From Bacillota bacterium (GTDB taxonomy: Bacteria; Bacillota; UBA994; UBA5500): a stretch of DNA of 8,966 nucleotides. Of this stretch, positions 5,276-8,966 are shown piece by piece. Both the position numbers and the translations under genes were made by a program. Numbering within the stretch: the first letter of the stretch is position 1; each line of letters opens with the position of its first letter. The stretch covers positions 1-8,966 of the forward strand of contig JAEZJZ010000088.1 in NCBI GenBank assembly GCA_023436245.1. Direction: 5' to 3'. The notes under the pieces were generated by a model that was not told where the DNA came from, made no database searches, and saw only the letters and a list, made by a program, of their open reading frames with translations.

Positions 5276-5744
5276 ACCGCCCTGCTGACGCATGACCGAA
5301 CAGCTCCACGGCAATTCCGGCCTCTGCCAACAATTGGTGCGAGAGTTCATCTGGATAATCAATGGCATAGACGATGCGGCTGATGCGGCTGTTGATCAGC
5401 ATCTTGGCGCAGAGCACGCAAGGAAATACCTTGGTGTAGAGCGTGCCATCGGCGATGGACACTCCGGAGACGGCCGCCTGAATGATGGCATTCTGCTCGG
5501 CATGCAGCGCCCGACAGAGCTCATGGCGTTCTCCCGAGGCAATCTGCTGTTGTTCACGCAAACAACCTACTTCGTGACAGTGTTTCAGGCCACGTGGCGC
5601 GCCATTATACCCGGTGGAGATGATCCTGCGGTCCTTGACAATGACAGCGCCGACCTGGCGGCGCAGGCAGGTGGAACGGGTGGCGACCACCTCAGTGATC
5701 TGCATGAAGTAGTCATCCCAAGACGCGCGCGTCTGCCGGTCCAT
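5274..5744 (-). CDS. comEB: dCMP deaminase (ComEB family)
   Basis: This 156-residue zinc-dependent deaminase converts dCMP to dUMP, feeding thymidylate synthesis. The cytidine/deoxycytidylate deaminase signature is complete: H81-A-E83 (zinc ligand and catalytic glutamate) and P108-C109-x-x-C112 (zinc ligands). The upstream QVGAVIVKD and GYNGAPRG segments are typical of the family. A Cys/His-rich insert (C56, H57, C61) may bind a second zinc, as in the phage T4 enzyme. The ATG at 5744 shares one base with the upp stop (TGATG); a GTG one codon earlier is possible. No strong Shine-Dalgarno is visible, so translation is probably coupled to upp. In Bacillus subtilis the homologue lies in the comE operon, but linkage to upp is common in other Bacillota. 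Confidence 0.93.
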   Translation of the reverse strand: MDRQTRASWDDYFMQITEVVATRSTCLRRQVGAVIVKDRRIISTGYNGAPRGLKHCHEVGCLREQQQIASGERHELCRALHAEQNAIIQAAVSGVSIADGTLYTKVFPCVLCAKMLINSRISRIVYAIDYPDELSHQLLAEAGIAVELFGHASAGR

Positions 5745-6373
5745 CACTTGGTCCCAAACAGCCGGTCACCGGCGTCACCTAACCCCGGCACGATATAGGC
5801 GTGATCGTTCAGGCGCTGGTCGACGGCCGCGGCATAGATCTCTATCTCTGGATGCGCCGAATGCAGGGCAGCTATTCCTTCCGGAGCGGCGATCAGACAG
5901 ACGAAACGAATGCTCTGCGCACCCTGGCGCTTCAGGTAGTCGATGGCTGCCACTGCAGAACCGCCGGTTGCCAGCATCGGGTCGAGCACAAACAGGTCGC
6001 GCTCTGCAATATCGCTCGGCAGTTTGGCATAGTATTCAACCGGCTTCAAGGTGGCCGGGTCGCGATAGAGTCCGATGTGTCCTACCTTGGCCGCTGGGAT
6101 CAGTCGCAGCATGCCGTTGACCATGCCGAGCCCTGCCCGCAGAATGGGAATGACGCCGAGCTTCTTGCCAGCAATCACCTGGGACTTGGCCGGCCCGACC
6201 GGAGTCTGAATTTCGATCTCCTCCAGGGCCAGGTTTCGCGTCACTTCGTAGGCCATGAGCATGGCCAGCTCTTCTACCAACTCACGGAACTCTTTGGACC
6301 CCGTATTCTGATCGCGAATAAAGGTCAGCTTATGCTGGATTAGCGGATGGTCGAGTAGATGGACATTTGGCAT
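5744..6373 (-). CDS. upp: Uracil phosphoribosyltransferase
   Basis: The 209-residue cytoplasmic enzyme salvages uracil by joining it to PRPP to make UMP. The PRPP-binding loop DPMLATGGS (131-139) and the C-terminal uracil-binding segment YIVPGLGDAGDR (193-204) are both intact, and length is exactly that of the family. The N-terminus (MPNVHLLDHPLIQHKL) is also typical. AAGGGGGAG lies five bases before the ATG. It is 100 bp downstream of glyA, with a hairpin in between, and its stop overlaps the comEB start, making a pyrimidine nucleotide salvage pair. No PyrR-type leader was recognised. Confidence 0.98.
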   Translation of the reverse strand: MPNVHLLDHPLIQHKLTFIRDQNTGSKEFRELVEELAMLMAYEVTRNLALEEIEIQTPVGPAKSQVIAGKKLGVIPILRAGLGMVNGMLRLIPAAKVGHIGLYRDPATLKPVEYYAKLPSDIAERDLFVLDPMLATGGSAVAAIDYLKRQGAQSIRFVCLIAAPEGIAALHSAHPEIEIYAAAVDQRLNDHAYIVPGLGDAGDRLFGTK

Positions 6374-6425
6374 GAAGACTCCCCCTTAGGTATAGTGACC
6401 ATGAATGCGTAGTGCCGCCTATAAT

Positions 6426-6458
6426 ACTGCGCATGCCGCCCCTGGCGGCATGCGCAGT
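6426..6458 (-). terminator. Hairpin between glyA and upp
   Basis: A perfect 15-bp stem with a three-base loop. The minus-strand arms run ACTGCGCATGCCGCC and its complement, followed by ATTATAGG. It lies 15 bases after the glyA stop. The tail is AT-rich but not a U-run, so it is more likely a partial terminator or an mRNA-stabilising hairpin than a strong stop. No separate upp promoter is evident downstream. Confidence 0.55.
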
Positions 6459-6472
6459 GAAAAACAACCTGC

Positions 6473-7705
6473 TTACTTATAAAGCGGGAACGCCTGACAA
6501 AGCTCGGCAACACCCTTACGCACCTTGGCCAGGGCGACCTCACTGCCTGCATTCTCCAGAGCATCTGCCATCAAGTTGGCAATAACCTGCATGGCTGCCT
6601 CGTCCATGCCGCGGGAGGTCATGGCCGGAGTGCCGATGCGGATGCCGCTGGTGGTGAATGGGCTCTCCGGATCAAACGGGATGGTGTTCTTGTTGACGGT
6701 GATGCGCACTTCGTCCAATACCTTTTCTGCCTTCTTGCCGGTCAAACCCTTGCTGCGCAGATCAACCAGAATCAGGTGATTGTCCGTGCCGCCAGAAACC
6801 AAGTTGAACCCGCGGCCGAGCAGTCCCTGGGCCAAGGCAGCGGCATTCTTGATCACCTGTTGCTGGTAAACCTGGAACTCGGGTGTCAAAGCTTCCTTGA
6901 ATGCGACAGCCTTAGCAGCGATCACATGCATCAGCGGGCCACCCTGCATGCCCGGGAAGACGGCTTTGTCAATGGCCTTGGCATACTCCTGCTGACAGAG
7001 GATCATGCCGCCGCGCGGACCCCGCAGGGTCTTGTGGGTAGTTGTGGTCACGAACTGAGCATGGGGCACTGGGCTCGGATGCAGACCAGCCGCCACCAAA
7101 CCAGCGATGTGTGCCATGTCGACCATCAACAGGGCGCCGACTGAGTCGGCGATCTCGCGGAAAGCCTGAAAATCGATCTGACGCGGATAGGCGCTAGCGC
7201 CTGCCACAATCAGCTTCGGCTTATGCTGTTCAGCCAATTGCCTGACTTGATCGTAGTCGATACGACCGCTCTCTTCACCCACGCCGTAAGGCACGATGTT
7301 GTAGAGAATGCCGGAGAAGTTGACAGGGCTACCGTGGGTGAGGTGCCCACCATGTGCCAGGTTCATGCCCAGAATAGTGTCTCCTGGATTCAAGGCAGTG
7401 AAGTAGACGGCCATGTTGGCCATGGCGCCGGCATGAGGCTGCACGTTGGCATGGTCAGCGTTGAACAGCTGCTTGGCGCGGTCGCGGGCCAGGTTCTCGG
7501 CCACGTCCACCACTTCGCAGCCACCGTAATAGCGACGCCCAGGGTAGCCCTCGGCGTACTTGTTGGTCAGCACTGAACCCATAGCGTCCATCACTGCCTG
7601 GCTGACGAAGTTCTCAGAGGCTATCAGCTCGATATTGCCTTGTTGGCGCTCGAGTTCGCGGTCCAACACCGCTTGGATTTCCGGATCAATCAGCTTTAGA
7701 GACAT
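6473..7705 (-). CDS. glyA: Serine hydroxymethyltransferase
   Basis: The 410-residue pyridoxal-phosphate enzyme interconverts serine plus tetrahydrofolate with glycine plus methylene-tetrahydrofolate, the main entry of one-carbon units. The active-site lysine K225 lies in VTTTTHKTLRGPRGG. Other family blocks are IASENFVS (28-35), YAEGYPGRRYYGG (50-62), the cofactor-binding VDMAHIAGLVAAG (195-207) and GIRIGTPAMTSRG (354-366). Length is normal. The ATG at 7705 has AAGGAGTG about eight bases upstream and overlaps the UPF0340 gene by ten bases, suggesting coupled translation. No glycine riboswitch or other leader is visible. Confidence 0.98.
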   Translation of the reverse strand: MSLKLIDPEIQAVLDRELERQQGNIELIASENFVSQAVMDAMGSVLTNKYAEGYPGRRYYGGCEVVDVAENLARDRAKQLFNADHANVQPHAGAMANMAVYFTALNPGDTILGMNLAHGGHLTHGSPVNFSGILYNIVPYGVGEESGRIDYDQVRQLAEQHKPKLIVAGASAYPRQIDFQAFREIADSVGALLMVDMAHIAGLVAAGLHPSPVPHAQFVTTTTHKTLRGPRGGMILCQQEYAKAIDKAVFPGMQGGPLMHVIAAKAVAFKEALTPEFQVYQQQVIKNAAALAQGLLGRGFNLVSGGTDNHLILVDLRSKGLTGKKAEKVLDEVRITVNKNTIPFDPESPFTTSGIRIGTPAMTSRGMDEAAMQVIANLMADALENAGSEVALAKVRKGVAELCQAFPLYK

Positions 7706-8262
7706 GATTTCATCACTCCTTCTGTTTGCTTATAGACAGCACGCTCGCCGCCGATCAGCCTGGGGCGAGTGCGCGCAGCAGTCAAATGTGCTCCGCCAAT
7801 GTTCTGCACCGAGAGGCGCACCGGGATCACCACTGGACGCAAGTGCATCCCGATGAAAGTATCACCGATATCCAAGCCCATATGCCCCTGAATGCTTTCC
7901 ACTAATCTGGCCTCGGGCAGCCGAACATAGGCCATGGTGGCCATGGAGCCCCCAGCTTTGGGCTGCGGTACCGCACTGACTTCCGTCAACTGGTAGCGCT
8001 CCTGACAGGCGCGGCTGACAACCAAGGCTCGGTTCAGATGCTCACAACATTGTACGGCCAAAAAGAGACCCCGGGAAGCTGCAAACTGCTCCAGCGGGGC
8101 AAACAATGCCTTGGCGACATCCAAACTGGAGCCCGTGCCGATATGTTGCCCCAGAACCTCGCTGGTGCTGCAACCAAGCACGAAGATCTGGCCGGCAGGA
8201 ATATCCACTCTGCTCGCAAACTCCTGTAGCGCCCGGTCCAACTGTTCTGCATACTCTTGCAT
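7696..8262 (-). CDS. UPF0340/DUF436 family protein (YwlG-like)
   Basis: The 188-residue soluble protein matches the conserved UPF0340 family (TIGR01440), whose Bacillus subtilis member YwlG lies in the same place next to glyA. Recognisable segments are VLGCSTSEVLGQHIGTGSS (28-46), a CCEHLNRA block (about residues 72-79) and the glycine-rich KAGGSMA. The biochemical role is not established; I do not assign one. The ATG at 8262 has GAAGG about nine bases upstream. The C-terminus runs about ten residues past the expected GGERAVY end and overlaps glyA. It is 36 bp downstream of rpiB. Cysteines C30, C72 and C73 could be functional, but this is only an observation. Confidence 0.9.
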   Translation of the reverse strand: MQEYAEQLDRALQEFASRVDIPAGQIFVLGCSTSEVLGQHIGTGSSLDVAKALFAPLEQFAASRGLFLAVQCCEHLNRALVVSRACQERYQLTEVSAVPQPKAGGSMATMAYVRLPEARLVESIQGHMGLDIGDTFIGMHLRPVVIPVRLSVQNIGGAHLTAARTRPRLIGGERAVYKQTEGVMKSCL

Positions 8263-8298
8263 GTGCTTTTACCTTCTTTCAATCAACAGACAAAGTGG

Positions 8299-8754
8299 CT
8301 ACTCGCCTTTGGAGAAGCGCTGCTCTATGGCTGCAATCTTGTCCAGGCGGCGCTGATGACGACCTCCGGCGAACGGGGTATCCAGCCAAACGCGAACAAT
8401 CTCCTTAGCCAAATCAACCCCGATGACGCGGGCACCCATGCACAGCACATTGCTGTCGTTGTGCTCCCGGGTGGCCTTGGCGGAAAAGAGATCATGACAA
8501 AGGCTTGCCCTCACTCCAGGAAACTTGTTGGCGGCAATGGACATGCCGATGCCGGTGCCGCAGACAAGGATTCCCCGGTCACATTCGCCGCTCTTCACGG
8601 CAGAAACGGCAGGAATAGCATAATCCGTGTAGTCGACTGACTCCAACGACCCGCATCCGAAATCCTGGACAGGCACGGTCCAATCCTCCAGCCACTGGCG
8701 CACCTGCTCCTTCAGTTCGAACCCGGCATGGTCGCTGGCCAAAGCGATCTTCAT
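8299..8754 (-). CDS. rpiB: Ribose-5-phosphate isomerase B
   Basis: The 151-residue enzyme of the RpiB/LacAB family interconverts ribose 5-phosphate and ribulose 5-phosphate. It shows the SDHAG phosphate-binding start (7-11), the catalytic cysteine C65 in VCGTGIGMSIAANK, and the EHNDSNVL block with H98 and N99. Length is normal. The presence of C65 and of the RpiB-type spacing favours RpiB over the galactose-6-phosphate isomerase subunits LacA and LacB, and the linkage to glyA and upp supports this. The ATG has GGAGGAG eight bases upstream. That site is the end of the third copy of a tandem leader repeat (8765-8930). It is the first gene of the visible operon. Confidence 0.95.
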   Translation of the reverse strand: MKIALASDHAGFELKEQVRQWLEDWTVPVQDFGCGSLESVDYTDYAIPAVSAVKSGECDRGILVCGTGIGMSIAANKFPGVRASLCHDLFSAKATREHNDSNVLCMGARVIGVDLAKEIVRVWLDTPFAGGRHQRRLDKIAAIEQRFSKGE

Positions 8755-8764
8755 CTAGTCATCT

Positions 8765-8930
8765 CCTCCAGCAGTTCGCAGAACTGCGATCTCAATAAAG
8801 CGATTCTCGCTTGCCGAGAATCGGCTTGCACCTCCAGCAACTCGGTAGAGTTGCGATCCTAATAAAGCGATTCTCGCTTGCCGAGAATCGGTTTGTACCT
8901 CCAGCAGTTCGCAGAACTGCAGCTCGCGAG
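8765..8930 (-). repeat. Tandem 66-67 bp hairpin repeats upstream of rpiB
   Basis: Two full units (8765-8830, 8831-8897) and a partial one (8898-8930). Each begins, on the plus strand, with CCTCCAG, which on the minus strand is the Shine-Dalgarno-like CTGGAGG. Hairpin 1 has seven-base arms: GCAGTTC/GAACTGC in units 1 and 3 and GCAACTC/GAGTTGC in unit 2. Hairpin 2 in both full units has nine-base arms CGATTCTCG/CGAGAATCG and loop CTTGC. Read on the minus strand, hairpin 2 is followed by CTTTATT, a weak terminator-like tail. The 66 and 67 bp lengths shift frame, so the region is not coding. Confidence 0.88.
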
Positions 8931-8966
8931 ACTGTTCAGTTTGTCCCTCGTAGCGGCTCGGCATGC
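8926..8966 (-). repeat. Dispersed 41-bp element, copy 2
   Basis: Read on the minus strand from 8966, it matches 2251-2291 at 36 of 41 positions with no gap. It lies immediately upstream of the tandem rpiB leader repeats and is cut by the window edge inside a likely GCATGC-centred palindrome. Confidence 0.8.

Noticed and set aside
6374..6472. Separate promoter for upp
   Set aside because: TATACC and TATTAT are present on the minus strand but no -35-like hexamer lies at suitable spacing; co-transcription with glyA is simpler.
8765..8930. CRISPR array
   Set aside because: The two and a half units are contiguous and homologous along their full length, with no unique spacers and no cas genes.
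8755..8964. A 69-codon minus-strand open frame ending at the rpiB start
   Set aside because: It runs entirely through the tandem hairpin repeats. The unit lengths of 66 and 67 bp put equivalent repeats in different frames, and the encoded peptide has no family resemblance.
8755..8966. T-box or other known riboswitch upstream of rpiB
   Set aside because: I could not find a T-box sequence, a glycine riboswitch core or other known aptamer; the structure is explained by tandem hairpins.

Overview
The window is an ordinary-looking housekeeping block of a Bacillota (Firmicutes) genome. All eleven supported genes lie on the minus strand, so transcription runs from high to low coordinates. In that direction the order is rpiB, a UPF0340 (YwlG-like) gene, glyA, upp, a comEB-type dCMP deaminase, a membrane HD-GYP gene, wecB, atpZ, atpI, atpB and atpE. 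This rpiB-ywlG-glyA-upp-...-wecB-atp order is typical of Bacillota. The moderately GC-rich composition, the strong AGGAGG-type ribosome binding sites and a Na+-type ATP synthase c subunit suggest a Clostridia-like anaerobe. Genus cannot be told from this sequence.

Region by region: 8755-8966 is a non-coding leader upstream of rpiB, made of about two and a half tandem 66-67 bp hairpin units. 5744-8754 holds rpiB, UPF0340, glyA and upp, tightly packed with short gaps or overlaps (pentose phosphate isomerisation, one-carbon/serine-glycine metabolism, uracil salvage). comEB overlaps upp by one base and its stop codon lies inside a strong hairpin. The HD-GYP gene (a predicted c-di-GMP phosphodiesterase with a membrane sensor) ends at a terminator-like hairpin. 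A clear sigma-A-type promoter (TTGACA-17-TAGAAT) follows at 3669-3697, and its leader to wecB contains two copies of a palindromic repeat. After wecB comes a roughly 430 bp gap with loopless palindromes and an AT-rich segment. Then comes the start of the F1Fo ATP synthase operon (atpZ, atpI, atpB, atpE). The remaining atp genes would lie beyond position 1, but at least 220 bp of palindromic repeats separate atpE from whatever follows.

No transposase, phage gene, CRISPR array, RNA gene or obvious new defence system is present. The most interesting material is non-coding: two families of dispersed palindromic repeats placed in operon gaps and leaders, one with compensatory base changes in its stems. 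The best protein-level observations are the complete Na+-binding signature in AtpE and a c-di-GMP HD-GYP gene where related genomes often carry a WecA/TagO-type transferase.
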